A DNA stretch of 64,000 nucleotides, from positions 1 to 64,000 of the forward strand of contig JAIDOW010000072.1 of the NCBI GenBank assembly GCA_029063085.1. Reading direction: 5' to 3'. The notes below the pieces were generated by a model that had not been told where the DNA came from, did no database searches, and saw only the letters and a list, made by a program, of their open reading frames with translations. Positions 25,672-35,361 of this stretch are shown here, in pieces (position 1 is the first letter of the stretch; each line of letters begins with the position of its first letter). The stretch comes from Lachnospiraceae bacterium. Lineage in GTDB: Bacteria; Bacillota; Clostridia; Lachnospirales; Lachnospiraceae. The position numbers were made by a program, and so were the translations under genes.

Positions 25672-26457
25672 CTACTCACCACCTTCATTTAACTGATCTC
25701 TCACACCTGGGGCAAGGAAAGATTTTAATTTCTCTTCAATTACTCTCGGATTCTCTCCTGCCTGAATAGATAACAAACCTTCTATCATAATTTCCTTCAA
25801 CTGTATCTCTTCGTCATTAAATATTGTCAGCTTACCCGCAACCGGTGCACTCAGCCAGTTTGCAAGTACGGAACCGTAATAAGTTGTAATCAGCGCAGTC
25901 GCCATAGAAGGTCCGATAGAATCTGGATCGGATAAGTTCTTCAGCATCAGGATCAAACCAATCAGGGTACCAATCATACCCCAGGCAGGTCCCATCGCTC
26001 CAATCTGTTTCCAAAAAGCAATGTTCGTCTGATGTCTTGTATCTGTATTGACCAATTCTGCCTCTAAAATGCCTCTTACCAATTCCGGATCCGTACCGTC
26101 CACAATCAGCAGGATTCCTTTTTTCATAAAAGGCTCCTCCAGTGCATTCGCAGATTCCTCTAATGCAAGTAAGCCTTCTTTTCTGGCAACGTTAGATAAA
26201 TCAATAATCTGCTTAATGGTTCCTATACTATCTAACTGCGGCACTTTAAATATAAGACCAATAGATTTTAATCCGGCTAAGAAACCCTGCATCGGTACAC
26301 TCGCCAGTACCGAACCAAAGGCTCCACCAAAGGTAATTAAAATCGATGGTAAATCTAAAAACCAAGGCAATGCCGCCCATCCAAAGTCACCATTTGCCAT
26401 ACCAAATATCATTAGGGCAAAGGCTAAAACCAATCCAATTATCGATGCAATATCCAA
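25672..26457 (-). CDS. motA: MotA, stator subunit
   Basis: Four membrane helices and the MotA/TolQ/ExbB signature (LVNTDTRHQTNIAFWKQIGAMGPAWGMIGTL region). It forms the 5:2 stator with MotB and pushes FliG. Two starts are possible: ATG 26502 (276 aa; weak AAAGG upstream) and TTG 26457 (261 aa). I prefer TTG 26457 because GGAGAGGTGG lies about 5 nt upstream and the protein then begins MDIASIIGLVLAF, matching the usual MotA N-terminus. Confidence 0.93.
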   Translation of the reverse strand: MDIASIIGLVLAFALMIFGMANGDFGWAALPWFLDLPSILITFGGAFGSVLASVPMQGFLAGLKSIGLIFKVPQLDSIGTIKQIIDLSNVARKEGLLALEESANALEEPFMKKGILLIVDGTDPELVRGILEAELVNTDTRHQTNIAFWKQIGAMGPAWGMIGTLIGLILMLKNLSDPDSIGPSMATALITTYYGSVLANWLSAPVAGKLTIFNDEEIQLKEIMIEGLLSIQAGENPRVIEEKLKSFLAPGVRDQLNEGGE

Positions 26458-26571
26458 AACTTCCACCTCTCCAATCCACAGTAAATTAAGGTTTCCTATC
26501 ATTCAAAGAAACCTTTCAAAAAATCACATGTTAGTATTATAGCATAAAAGTGTAATATATTCTACAAAAAT

Positions 26572-26763
26572 TTACAAAAGTGTATTATATATTTTCTTCC
26601 TATAAGATATTACTAAATTTGTTACCTCTTGTCTACTCTCTTTTACAAGTATTTTTTTTCCTGTAGTCAAGGAAATAACTGTATCAGGAGTTTCTTCAAC
26701 AACTTCAATAATATCTGCATTCAGAGTAAATTTAATATCATTCATCTTTGTTAACTCTATCAT
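26572..26763 (-). CDS. flbD: FlbD family flagellar protein
   Basis: 63 residues, MIELTKMNDIKFTLNADIIE followed by DTVISLTTGKKILVKES: the small FlbD/SwrD family found between flgE and motA. In B. subtilis the homologue SwrD raises flagellar power by supporting stator function. ATG 26763 has GAAGGAGGGGG just upstream; the frame is open 20 codons further but without a better start. Confidence 0.9.
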   Translation of the reverse strand: MIELTKMNDIKFTLNADIIEVVEETPDTVISLTTGKKILVKESRQEVTNLVISYRKKIYNTLL

Positions 26764-26854
26764 AGATCCCCCTCCTTCACAAGGAAAGATGCACCACAAT
26801 AATATATATGATGCATCTTCCATATTACTTTATCACAAATCCTAAGGTTTTGTA

Positions 26855-28225
26855 TTATCTCTTAAGATTTACCAGTTCTTCAATCAGGGTATCAGAAACA
26901 GTGATGATTCTTGAATTTGCCTGAAATCCTCTTTGTGTTACGATCATTTCTGTAAACTCCTGGGAAAGATCCACATTAGACATCTCAATAACGCCCTGTG
27001 TCATAGTCTCACCCGCATTGACAATATCCAGACCCACACCGTCAAATTCACCAGAAGCTTTTGTCTCTTTATAAAGACTGTTACCAATTGCTTCTAAACC
27101 TGCCGGATTTATGAACTTGGCTACTGCGATTTGTCCCAAAAGCTTACTGATACCATTGTCATAAACACCATAGATCATACCGTTTGTATCAATCTCTACG
27201 TCTGTAAGAGTACCAACTTTACGACCTGCACCTGTAGTATCCGTACCACCCTTCATCGTCTCTACCTGTGATTCGCCACCCTTAGTAGAGTACATGGTAA
27301 GTGGAGAACAATCTAACTCTATGGAATCAATCCAATCTGCCTGATCAGCAGCAGTGTGATCCTGGAACACATTTCCTTTTGTAGGATCTGTTGGTGTAAT
27401 AGTCAGTGCTGTTGTCTTTACTCCTGCTACACCACCCATACCGACAAACTTACCTCCATCAGGATCAAATTTGATCGTAGTATCTGCTAAAGTTGCCGTA
27501 TATCCATTCTGTAAAATGTCTACGTTGTTGGCATCCTTAATGGAATCAATGGCAAGGTTATACAAGCTGGGATCATTTGCATCCTGGGTAATCTTAAATT
27601 TAACAGTATACGTATATCCCAGATTATCGTAAATAGATACGGTAGTTACAACACCGTCTGCCGTTTGCAGCTTTGGATCGATAGCAGCAATATTACCATT
27701 CATATACATCTTTGATGTCATTTCCGGAGGTGCTGTTTTGTTCTCTTCTGCCTCTGGTCTTAATGCGGATACCGTATCCCTTCTAACACTTGTCGGATCG
27801 TCCGGATCTACCTGCCATCCCATTACCAGTTCACCGCCACCGGTAGTTAAATTACCGGCATCATCCGTCTTAAAAGCCCCTACTTTAGTAAAATAATTTG
27901 TGCCTCCGCGGTTGACAATAAAGAAAGAACTTCCATTAATCATCAAATCATACGGATTATTCGTTGACTGTGCAGAACCGCCTTTATGGGATGCTGTAAT
28001 AGTCGCTACAGTCGTACCCAGACCGATCTGCTTCGCATTAGTACCTCCACTGGTAGTTGTTGCACCGGTTGCACTTTGTGTAGTCTGGTACAAAACATCC
28101 TTAAATAATACCTGGCTGGACTTAAATCCTACGGTATTTACATTTGATATATTATTACCTATAACATCCATTTTTGTCTGGTGTGTCCTAAGACCTGAAA
28201 CACCAGAATAAAGTGATCTCATCAT
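26855..28225 (-). CDS. flgE: FlgE, flagellar hook protein
   Basis: 456 residues. N-terminal rod/hook signature LYSGVSGLRTHQTKMDVIGNNISNVNTVGFK and C-terminal GVIEMSNVDLSQEFTEMI with the final coiled-coil segment (FQANSRIITVSDTLIEELVNL). The middle (about 140-330) is variable, as usual for exposed hook domains. It polymerises on the rod beneath the FlgD cap. An AGGAGG lies 10 nt before the tandem ATG-ATG start. Confidence 0.96.
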   Translation of the reverse strand: MMRSLYSGVSGLRTHQTKMDVIGNNISNVNTVGFKSSQVLFKDVLYQTTQSATGATTTSGGTNAKQIGLGTTVATITASHKGGSAQSTNNPYDLMINGSSFFIVNRGGTNYFTKVGAFKTDDAGNLTTGGGELVMGWQVDPDDPTSVRRDTVSALRPEAEENKTAPPEMTSKMYMNGNIAAIDPKLQTADGVVTTVSIYDNLGYTYTVKFKITQDANDPSLYNLAIDSIKDANNVDILQNGYTATLADTTIKFDPDGGKFVGMGGVAGVKTTALTITPTDPTKGNVFQDHTAADQADWIDSIELDCSPLTMYSTKGGESQVETMKGGTDTTGAGRKVGTLTDVEIDTNGMIYGVYDNGISKLLGQIAVAKFINPAGLEAIGNSLYKETKASGEFDGVGLDIVNAGETMTQGVIEMSNVDLSQEFTEMIVTQRGFQANSRIITVSDTLIEELVNLKR

Positions 28226-28307
28226 AATTAACTGACCTCCTACTTTTATTCTTACTGATGGTCATCCCGTCTGTCATTCCGGGATATCTAGCCTCCAAAA
28301 GGTCCGG

Positions 28308-28718
28308 CTATACAATAACTGCCCCATCAATATTCGTAAACACATTGCTATCATTATTTTCCTGATCCATTGCCGTAATTACTGTATTATTTTTCACATT
28401 TACAATAAAAGCAATGTTATCCATCATAACCAGCGACTCATTAATACTTTTTTCCTTGGCCTGCATAACACCCTTGTTCAAGCGGTTCATCTGATCATCA
28501 TTCAGATTGATGTTCCGGCTGGCAAGTCTCTCATTTGCATGCTTTGAAAATATCACACCCGGCAGATTTTCTTTTGCACTGCTGGTCTTTTTCAATATTT
28601 CCTGAAAAGAAAGCCCCTGTTCTGTTGTAACATTCTGCCAATTAGGTTTTTTGCCATTATTTAAGTAGGCGTCTTTTACCTGTTCAATTGACATAAATGA
28701 ATTCTGTAAACGATCCAT
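28308..28718 (-). CDS. Flagellar operon protein, TIGR02530 family
   Basis: 136 residues with the recognised pattern FSKHANERLASRNINLNDDQ and IAFIVNVKNNTVITAMD. This family (often labelled flg_new) lies between flgD and flgE in many Firmicutes and is presumed to help hook assembly, but its function is unknown. The 82 nt towards flgE contain a small ATCCCG/CGGGAT hairpin (28264-28285) without a T-run. Confidence 0.85.
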   Translation of the reverse strand: MDRLQNSFMSIEQVKDAYLNNGKKPNWQNVTTEQGLSFQEILKKTSSAKENLPGVIFSKHANERLASRNINLNDDQMNRLNKGVMQAKEKSINESLVMMDNIAFIVNVKNNTVITAMDQENNDSNVFTNIDGAVIV

Positions 28719-28801
28719 GTTATCGCCCCTTTTCCTTAAGGTTAAGCTGATACAGTTCCGTCTGCATCACTGCTTTTGGGAAACCTGCTGACAAGACTTT
28801 T

Positions 28802-29320
28802 TTACTCGTTATCCTCGTTGCCGCCTTCGCCATCTCCTTTATCTTCACCGTTTTCTCCGCTGTTTTCTCCACCTTCTTCTTCATTTCCCGGATTCTTGAT
28901 CAAATGCTCCAGATAATCAATACTAACAATAGAATCCAGATAATCTGCCGGATAATACTGGTCATTAATATGGAAATATGCCTTTCCCTCACTCATAGTT
29001 ACATAATCTACCAGACCACTCACCTGATTGATCTTGCCAGCTGAATCAGGGACATTTAGTATTACATATTGTCCTGCCATATTCAATGCCTGGTTTGCAT
29101 TAAATGTTGCACAAAGATTCTCCAACTGCTCTACCGTTGAGAACTGTGCCAGCTGAGCCATATACTCTGTGTTACTGGTTGGTTCCAATGGATCCTGATA
29201 CTGCATCTGGGTTACCAAAAGCTTTAAAAAAGCATCTTTATCCAATGTACTGTTGTTTTTGGAAGTTACGCTATTAACTGCCTTATCCACTGATGTTGTA
29301 TCAATTCCTATTCCTGCCAT
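28802..29320 (-). CDS. flgD: FlgD, hook cap/scaffold protein
   Basis: 172 residues. The family signature is clear: DAFLKLLVTQMQYQDPLEP followed by NTEYMAQLAQFSTVEQLENL. The central beta domain is short. The end is a Gly/Glu/Asp/Asn-rich tail of about 25 residues (GNEEEGGENSGENGEDKGDG). FlgD caps the growing hook and is then replaced. It lies between fliK and the TIGR02530 gene. Confidence 0.95.
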   Translation of the reverse strand: MAGIGIDTTSVDKAVNSVTSKNNSTLDKDAFLKLLVTQMQYQDPLEPTSNTEYMAQLAQFSTVEQLENLCATFNANQALNMAGQYVILNVPDSAGKINQVSGLVDYVTMSEGKAYFHINDQYYPADYLDSIVSIDYLEHLIKNPGNEEEGGENSGENGEDKGDGEGGNEDNE

Positions 29321-29382
29321 ACTCTTTTCCTCCTTTTATTCTTTTATGATAGATACCGGTTTCATACCGATATTCTTTCCTA

Positions 29383-30834
29383 TTATGCCATATAGCTGAC
29401 ACTGCTTCCGGAAGCCTTCATTTTTTCAACTTCAGCCTCTTCTTCGATAGAAATCTCTTCATCTGACTCTGACAGATTCATTTTTCTTCTGTTTCTTCCT
29501 GTACTTCTCTGTTCATTTGCCATCTGCTCTTCGTTTCCACGCTCGAAGCCGGTAGTTGAAACCATAACTTCTATCGCTTCTACTTTCAGATTCTGATGCT
29601 GCATTGCATCCTTCAGATTGGTAAGACCACCTTCAATTGCCTGTTTTGCAGCTTCTGTTTCCGCTACAATTCTGGCCGTCATAATGCCGTCTTTAGAAAT
29701 AACCTGTATCTGGATTTTACCTAAATGCTCCGGATAAAGCTGTAATTCCATTGAAGATGTATCCTGATTCATATTGACACGAACCTGTTCTACAATCTGT
29801 TCAATCACATCCATTGCTCTAACAGGTTCTTCTCCCAAAACAGCAGTCTCATCTATCTGACCTACTGCATCGTGAATTGCCTGCAAAATTGGATTTTCAA
29901 AAGCTTTGATATCTTTTGTCATGGTCTCTTCCAAATGATCTGACGTATGTTCCTGCATCTGACCAGAAGCACTCTGATTTTTGGCAAATAATGAATCCTG
30001 CATTCCCTGATCATCTTTACGTGAAACGATCACCTCTGGCTCTTTTTCCATATCCGCTTCTTCTGATATGAATTCCGAAGGATCATATTCTTTGTCCACA
30101 GCTAGTTCCTTCCAATCAGGTGACTCTAAAAGAATCTCTTTTCCATCTGCTTTTTCCATAAGTTCCAAAACATCTTTAAGGTCCGATTCTTCCCAGCCAT
30201 TCTCCTGTAATATCCGGTTGAACTCTTCCTCAAACTGCTGCCACGCCTGATTCAGATTTTCATCTGTAAGCAAATCTGAAACATCTGCCGATTGAAGTTT
30301 TAAGAAAAATTCCTTTAAACCCATAGGGGTCATTAAATCGGAAACTTCCATTCCCAAAGCATTTAACTGTGCTTCCACATCCTTAGCAGACAAACCTAAC
30401 TGCTGCATTATCATCTGCAAAATATCACTGACTGCTTCAAGAGCTGCTGATATCTCTTCATCGGTCAGGTCTTCACTTTCTTTGGTGACATCTCCGGTCA
30501 TAGAAACATTTTCCATTCCCGCATCATCTGTTACTGTCTGTCTTTTATCTGTGCTATCTGTTACTGATTTTTCCGGCTCTATACCGTCTGCTGTAGCTTT
30601 TTCTGATTTTACTGACGAATCTCTCTGAGCCGCAAGATTATTTACTTTGGAAACATCCTGCCCATTTTCTTTCATAAATGCATTTTTATTGGCATCCGCT
30701 TTAGACTGGGCAAAAATATTCGCAAAACTCAAAGAATCTGTATCCTTACCGGTCTTGGAAGTATTCTTTTCATTACCGGTCTGCATTCCAATCGTCATAA
30801 GATTAGACGCATTTACTTTTTCCTTTACCTGCAT
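29383..30834 (-). CDS. fliK: FliK, hook-length control protein
   Basis: 483 residues: a long charged, low-complexity N-terminal ruler region (much Asp/Glu/Lys/Ser) and a C-terminal Flg_hook domain (MELQLYPEHLGKIQIQVISK ... AKQAIEGGLTNLKDAM). FliK measures hook length and flips FlhB specificity. ATG 30834 is chosen because AAGGAAAGGAGG lies just upstream. A basic stretch (RSTGRNRRKMN) near the C-terminus precedes an acidic tail. Confidence 0.92.
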   Translation of the reverse strand: MQVKEKVNASNLMTIGMQTGNEKNTSKTGKDTDSLSFANIFAQSKADANKNAFMKENGQDVSKVNNLAAQRDSSVKSEKATADGIEPEKSVTDSTDKRQTVTDDAGMENVSMTGDVTKESEDLTDEEISAALEAVSDILQMIMQQLGLSAKDVEAQLNALGMEVSDLMTPMGLKEFFLKLQSADVSDLLTDENLNQAWQQFEEEFNRILQENGWEESDLKDVLELMEKADGKEILLESPDWKELAVDKEYDPSEFISEEADMEKEPEVIVSRKDDQGMQDSLFAKNQSASGQMQEHTSDHLEETMTKDIKAFENPILQAIHDAVGQIDETAVLGEEPVRAMDVIEQIVEQVRVNMNQDTSSMELQLYPEHLGKIQIQVISKDGIMTARIVAETEAAKQAIEGGLTNLKDAMQHQNLKVEAIEVMVSTTGFERGNEEQMANEQRSTGRNRRKMNLSESDEEISIEEEAEVEKMKASGSSVSYMA

Positions 30835-30874
30835 GTTTTTCCTCCTTTCCTTAATAATATATATTATCAAGTGG

Positions 30875-31639
30875 TTATGGCATAAGCTTCTTAGTTACAT
30901 TTGCCGCAAAATCCGGATCCATCTGATCCATTATTTTGGCTCTCTTATCTGCTTTCATTGCCTCTAATATCTCTGCAACCGTATCCAGATCATTTTTCAT
31001 CTTTTCCAACACGGCAGCAGCTTCTGCCGGCTTCATATTTTCATATGTCTTGGCCAGCTCTTTAATATTGGAATCTGTTGACTGGTTGGAAAGAAGCTGT
31101 TTATAAATAGCTTCTGCATGAGCTGCATCGATACTCTCATACCACTTAATATATGTATCGGCATCTGGAGCGTTTTCTCCATAGACTACTTCATTATAAA
31201 ATTGTTCTTTTTGCTGCTGAAATTCATTCTGACCATCTTCAAACACTTTAAGACGTTCTACCTGCTTTGTTAAGTCTGCATTTTCCTCTTTCAGCGATTT
31301 GTTGTTTGTATTTAATTTGCTGTTCTCTTCCTTCAGCTTTTCAATCATTTCTTTTGCCTGGGAGAGTGTTGCAATCTCGTCTCCTTTTTCATTTTCCGCT
31401 GCCTCTTTCTCTAATTCCTCAGAAGACGGTGCCGGAAGAATTTTATTAATTCCCGGAACATCTTTCAATATAGGTCGCAGTACGGAACTCCCGAATCCCC
31501 CTATATCAAACTTAATCAGAGCGGCAATAATTGCCAGCCACACAGCCACAATCAAAATCACAAAAAAGACAGATAAAATCTTACTTCCAATATTCTCTTC
31601 ATCATTTGTTCTCGTTTCTGACCTATTACGCTTTGCCAT
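30875..31639 (-). CDS. MotE/YlxF-like membrane protein
   Basis: 254 residues: a basic cytoplasmic N-terminus, one membrane segment (about 22-45), a long coiled coil (about 95-145), and a C-terminal MgtE-N-like helical domain (ELAKTYENMKPAEAAAVLEK ... RAKIMDQMDPDFAANVTKKL). This matches the MotE/YlxF family encoded between fliJ and fliK; MotE acts as a MotC chaperone in Rhizobiales, while the role of YlxF in Firmicutes is unclear. It follows fliJ by 6 nt. Confidence 0.82.
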   Translation of the reverse strand: MAKRNRSETRTNDEENIGSKILSVFFVILIVAVWLAIIAALIKFDIGGFGSSVLRPILKDVPGINKILPAPSSEELEKEAAENEKGDEIATLSQAKEMIEKLKEENSKLNTNNKSLKEENADLTKQVERLKVFEDGQNEFQQQKEQFYNEVVYGENAPDADTYIKWYESIDAAHAEAIYKQLLSNQSTDSNIKELAKTYENMKPAEAAAVLEKMKNDLDTVAEILEAMKADKRAKIMDQMDPDFAANVTKKLMP

Positions 31640-31645
31640 AAGACC

Positions 31646-32101
31646 CTACTCCTCTTCGTCTGCATTTTTATTATACTGGTAACTGACCAGTTGATCAATC
31701 TCTTTCATTTCTTCCTGATTCAATTCCTGTAAAAAAACTTCAAACTGGTTATCCTTTAATTTCTCGTGTATCTTTCTTTCTTTTGTAGCCTCATTCATCA
31801 GTCTGGCCGCTTCTTCCAGTTCCTGCTCAATCTGCATGATTACCATCTTCTGGTCTTCTATGTATTCATCCATCACCAGAATAGCTGTCTTGCACTGCTC
31901 TATCGCAAGGACATCAAGACGTTCAGATACCAGATGCCGGTATTCTGCAAAATATTCTTCTTTTCGACATTTTAACTGCTCCAGAACATCCTGTGCCTCA
32001 TTGAGCCTCATACGGACTTCCATATAATGCTGCTTTGCCTGCTCTTCCAGTTTGTACTTGATATCCAGAATATTCTGCATACGATAGATAAATTTAGCCA
32101 C
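31646..32101 (-). CDS. fliJ: FliJ, export ATPase-associated protein
   Basis: 151 residues, almost entirely two long antiparallel coiled-coil helices (RMQNILDIKYKLEEQAKQHY ... KMVIMQIEQELEEAARLMNEA). FliJ sits in the FliI hexamer and links it to FlhA. The frame opens at 32137 inside fliI, but GTG 32101 gives the usual N-terminus MAKFIYRMQN and has AAAGGCAGG upstream, leaving a 16-nt gap to fliI. Confidence 0.9.
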   Translation of the reverse strand: MAKFIYRMQNILDIKYKLEEQAKQHYMEVRMRLNEAQDVLEQLKCRKEEYFAEYRHLVSERLDVLAIEQCKTAILVMDEYIEDQKMVIMQIEQELEEAARLMNEATKERKIHEKLKDNQFEVFLQELNQEEMKEIDQLVSYQYNKNADEEE

Positions 32102-32117
32102 AATCAAAACCTGCCTT

Positions 32118-33446
32118 TTAACCTGCTTGCACCTCATCGAAAATACCCGAAAGCATATTTATTTCTTCCTCAAACAGATATTTACTGTCCACATCCTGCA
32201 TTAAAAACTCATTTACCTGATTAATCTTAGAAATCGCAAAATCAATCTCCGGATTGGAGCCGGATTTGTATGCCCCGATATTTATTAAATCCTCTGCTTC
32301 ATTATAAGTCGCAAGGACATTTTTCAGTCTGCCGGCAGTTGCTTTATGCTCTTTTGTTGCAATTCCACTCATACATCTTGAAATGCTCTGCAACACATCA
32401 ATAGCCGGATAATGGTTCTTATGTCCCAGTTTTCTGGAAAGCATAATATGACCATCCAAAATACCTCGTGCAGTATCTGAAATCGGCTCATTAAAATCAT
32501 CTCCATCTACCAGTACTGCATATATTCCCGTGATAGAACCCTTTTCTGAATTTCCTGCACGCTCTAACACCTTGGGAAGCTCGGAATATACAGAAGGGGG
32601 ATAACCTCTTGTAACGGGCGGTTCCCCGGACGCAAGTCCGATTTCCCTCTGTGCCATGCAAAAACGTGTCATATTATCCATCATAAGAAGAACATCTTTC
32701 CCTTTATCCCTAAAATATTCGGCAATTGCCGTTGCTGTTTTGGCTGCTTTATTACGAATCAATGCCGGTTTATCCGATGTAGCAATCACAAGAACGGAAC
32801 GTTTCAGTCCTTCCTCACCAAGATCACGTTCGATAAACTCCCTGACCTCTCTTCCCCGCTCACCAATCAGTGCAATCACATTGATATCCGCCTTTGTATT
32901 CCTGGCAAACATCCCCATCAAAGTAGATTTACCAACACCTGATCCTGCAAATATCCCTATTCTTTGTCCTTTTCCGACAGTAATCATTCCGTCTACCGCT
33001 TTTACACCTAACGGGAGCACTTCTGAAATCATCTTACGTTTCAGAGCATCCGGCGGGGGTGCTTCAATAGGATATGTATCATTCAAATGAAACTCAGTGC
33101 CGTCAAGCGGTCTGCCAAGACCATCCAGAGCATGCCCTAATAATTCCTCTCCCACAAATACCTTTAAGGGTTCCTTGGTGTTTTCCACAGTAGCTCCAAG
33201 TCCAATTCCCTCCACACTTTCAAAAGGCATCAAAAGAACACGGCTATCCCTGAATCCAACCACTTCTGCCATAACTTCCTGTGTACCGTCTTTCGAAGTA
33301 ATCTTGCACAAATCATTTAATTTACAGGCAGGTCCCACTGACTCCACAGTAAGCCCCACAATTTTTGCCACCTTTCCAAGCTCCTTTACATATGAACGGT
33401 GTGCCAGAGAAAAGTATGGCTCATAATTTATATCCAAACAAATCAC
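32118..33446 (-). CDS. fliI: FliI, flagellar export ATPase
   Basis: 442 residues, F1-beta-like. Walker A GIFAGSGVGKSTLM, Walker B DVLLMMDNMTRF, and the PPVTRGYPPSVYSELPKVLERAG signature of type III ATPases (shown here in part). It powers the early stage of protein export with FliH and FliJ. It starts directly next to the fliH stop. Confidence 0.97.
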   Translation of the reverse strand: MICLDINYEPYFSLAHRSYVKELGKVAKIVGLTVESVGPACKLNDLCKITSKDGTQEVMAEVVGFRDSRVLLMPFESVEGIGLGATVENTKEPLKVFVGEELLGHALDGLGRPLDGTEFHLNDTYPIEAPPPDALKRKMISEVLPLGVKAVDGMITVGKGQRIGIFAGSGVGKSTLMGMFARNTKADINVIALIGERGREVREFIERDLGEEGLKRSVLVIATSDKPALIRNKAAKTATAIAEYFRDKGKDVLLMMDNMTRFCMAQREIGLASGEPPVTRGYPPSVYSELPKVLERAGNSEKGSITGIYAVLVDGDDFNEPISDTARGILDGHIMLSRKLGHKNHYPAIDVLQSISRCMSGIATKEHKATAGRLKNVLATYNEAEDLINIGAYKSGSNPEIDFAISKINQVNEFLMQDVDSKYLFEEEINMLSGIFDEVQAG

Positions 33447-34334
33447 CTATTCTTTAACCATTAATCTAAGTGCCTTAATCAGATTATCCATCTGAACATC
33501 CAGACTGATATCAACAATTCCATTATCCGTTTCAATCAGACATTGTCTCGCTTCAAGCTTCGCATCCTCAAATACCTCTAATTGTATATTAGGATTCAAA
33601 GCTCCGTAAATCTCATCTTTTCTTTCTGATATTTCATTATAATCATCACTGGATACCTTGATCACAAAATGCTTGCTATTATCCAAGTCTCTCATTGCAG
33701 AATTAATAATGTAGAGCAATACATCGCGCTGCTCCTCAATCACTACACCAGTAAGATGAGGAATTAACTGACATAACAAATCAACCATCTGTTTTTCCGT
33801 AAATTTTACCAATTCCTCTTCCGTTTCCTGTAGTTTGATTTCCATTTTGCGCCTGAGCTGCTCCAATTCAGCTTTTTTCTCTTCTATCTCTTCTTCTGCG
33901 GACTGTAGCCCCTCTGCATATCCCTGCTGATTCCCCTCTTCTATCGCCTGTTTTTTTAAAGCCTCTATCTCATCATATGCCTCTGCACGAAGCTTTTCCA
34001 CTTCATCATGTGCACGGCTGATAATTGTTTCTGCTTCACTTTTTGCAGAGACCAGCACCTCGTCTGCCATTTGACGCAGTTCTTCAGATGAAGCTTCCGA
34101 CGCTCCCGGAATATTGGCAGTATCCATCGTCAGTACATCATCATCAAAATCTTCTCCCGAAAGCTCCGCATCCAGAATCATTGCTTCTGCCAAAGCCTCT
34201 TCCACACTATCTTGTCTTCTCGCCAAAGCCAGCGTGTCATCCAGATTCTTAATAATCTTATTCTCATTAGCATCAATTACAAGTGTATTATCCTGGGAAA
34301 ATGCTATAAACCCCGATTTAATCAGATTAGACAA
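33447..34334 (-). CDS. fliH: FliH, export ATPase regulator
   Basis: About 295 residues: N-terminal SNLIKSGFIAFSQDN, a Glu/Ala-rich coiled coil (about 80-180, residues like AEAYDEIEALKKQAIEEGNQ) and a C-terminal V-ATPase E-type domain (VIKVSSDDYNEISERKDEIY). It dimerises and binds FliI. The 5' end overlaps fliG. GGAGGTG occurs before both a GTG (34346) and a TTG (34334); the TTG has the better 9-nt spacing and gives the common MSNLIKSGF start, so I use it with moderate certainty. Confidence 0.9.
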   Translation of the reverse strand: MSNLIKSGFIAFSQDNTLVIDANENKIIKNLDDTLALARRQDSVEEALAEAMILDAELSGEDFDDDVLTMDTANIPGASEASSEELRQMADEVLVSAKSEAETIISRAHDEVEKLRAEAYDEIEALKKQAIEEGNQQGYAEGLQSAEEEIEEKKAELEQLRRKMEIKLQETEEELVKFTEKQMVDLLCQLIPHLTGVVIEEQRDVLLYIINSAMRDLDNSKHFVIKVSSDDYNEISERKDEIYGALNPNIQLEVFEDAKLEARQCLIETDNGIVDISLDVQMDNLIKALRLMVKE

Positions 34335-35334
34335 CGATCTCGTCACCTCCACCACGAGAAATAACAATCTCTCCAGTATCTTCTAACTTCCTGATAATAT
34401 TTACAATCTTCTGCTGTGCTTCCTCTACATCCTTCAGTCTTACCGGACCCATGTATTCCATATCTTCCTTGATCATAGTAGACAGACGGGAAGACAAATT
34501 GCTGAAAATACAGTTCTGAACATCCTCATTCGCATTCTTAAGCGCCGTTGCAAGCTCATTATTATCCACTTCACGCAGAACCGTCTGGATTGCACGGCTG
34601 TCAAGAGTAAGAATATCTTCAAATACAAACATCTTACGTCTAATTTCATCTGCAAGTTCAGGTTCTTCAACCTCTAACGTCTCCATAATATGTTTCTCTG
34701 TACTACGGTCAACTGTATTCAAAATAGAAACAATGGCATCTACACCACCCACAATGGTGTAATCCTGATTGACCAGCGAAGAAAGCTTCTTTTCCAATAT
34801 TTTTTCCACCTCTTTGATGACATCCGGACTGGTTCGATCCATCAACGCAATACGTCTCGCAACATCAGCCTGCTTTTCCAACGGAAGTGCACCCACCACT
34901 GCTGCCGCCTGACTGGACGGAAGATATGCCAGAATAAGGGCAATTGTCTGTGGATGCTCATCCTGTATAAAGTTAAGAAGCTGGGACGGATCCGCTTTTC
35001 GTACAAATTCAAACGGTCGTACCTGTAAGGATGCTGTAAGTCTGCCTATAACATCCTTCGCCTTATCTTCTCCCAATGCTTTATCCAGCAGATCTTTTGC
35101 ATATCCGATACCACCCTCGGCAATATACTGCTGAGCAAGACAGATTTCATAAAACTCCTCCATCACACTTTCCTTCACATCAGGAGATACACTTCTTGTA
35201 TTTGCAATTTCCAGTGTCAGGGATTCAATCTCGTCTTCTTTTAAATGTTTAAAAACAGTTGCGGATTTTTCCGGACCCAAAGAAATCAATAAAATAGCTG
35301 CTTTCTGGATTCCTGACATTTCTTCATCGTTCAT
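34327..35334 (-). CDS. fliG: FliG, motor switch/torque protein
   Basis: 335 residues: N domain binding FliF (GIQKAAILLISLGPEKSATV), middle domain with the FliM-binding EHPQ motif (FIQDEHPQTIALILAYL), Gly-Gly hinge (IVGGVDAI), and the C-terminal charged helix that meets MotA (FVFEDILTLDSRAIQTVLREVD). All canonical. It lies 27 nt after fliF. Confidence 0.97.
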   Translation of the reverse strand: MNDEEMSGIQKAAILLISLGPEKSATVFKHLKEDEIESLTLEIANTRSVSPDVKESVMEEFYEICLAQQYIAEGGIGYAKDLLDKALGEDKAKDVIGRLTASLQVRPFEFVRKADPSQLLNFIQDEHPQTIALILAYLPSSQAAAVVGALPLEKQADVARRIALMDRTSPDVIKEVEKILEKKLSSLVNQDYTIVGGVDAIVSILNTVDRSTEKHIMETLEVEEPELADEIRRKMFVFEDILTLDSRAIQTVLREVDNNELATALKNANEDVQNCIFSNLSSRLSTMIKEDMEYMGPVRLKDVEEAQQKIVNIIRKLEDTGEIVISRGGGDEIVV

Positions 35335-35361
35335 TGCTTCTCCTCCAAACCTATCTATTCC

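Noticed and set aside
28264-28285. Hairpin ATCCCG/CGGGAT between flgE and the TIGR02530 gene as a terminator
   Set aside because: Only 6 bp and followed by GACCATCAG, with no T-run.
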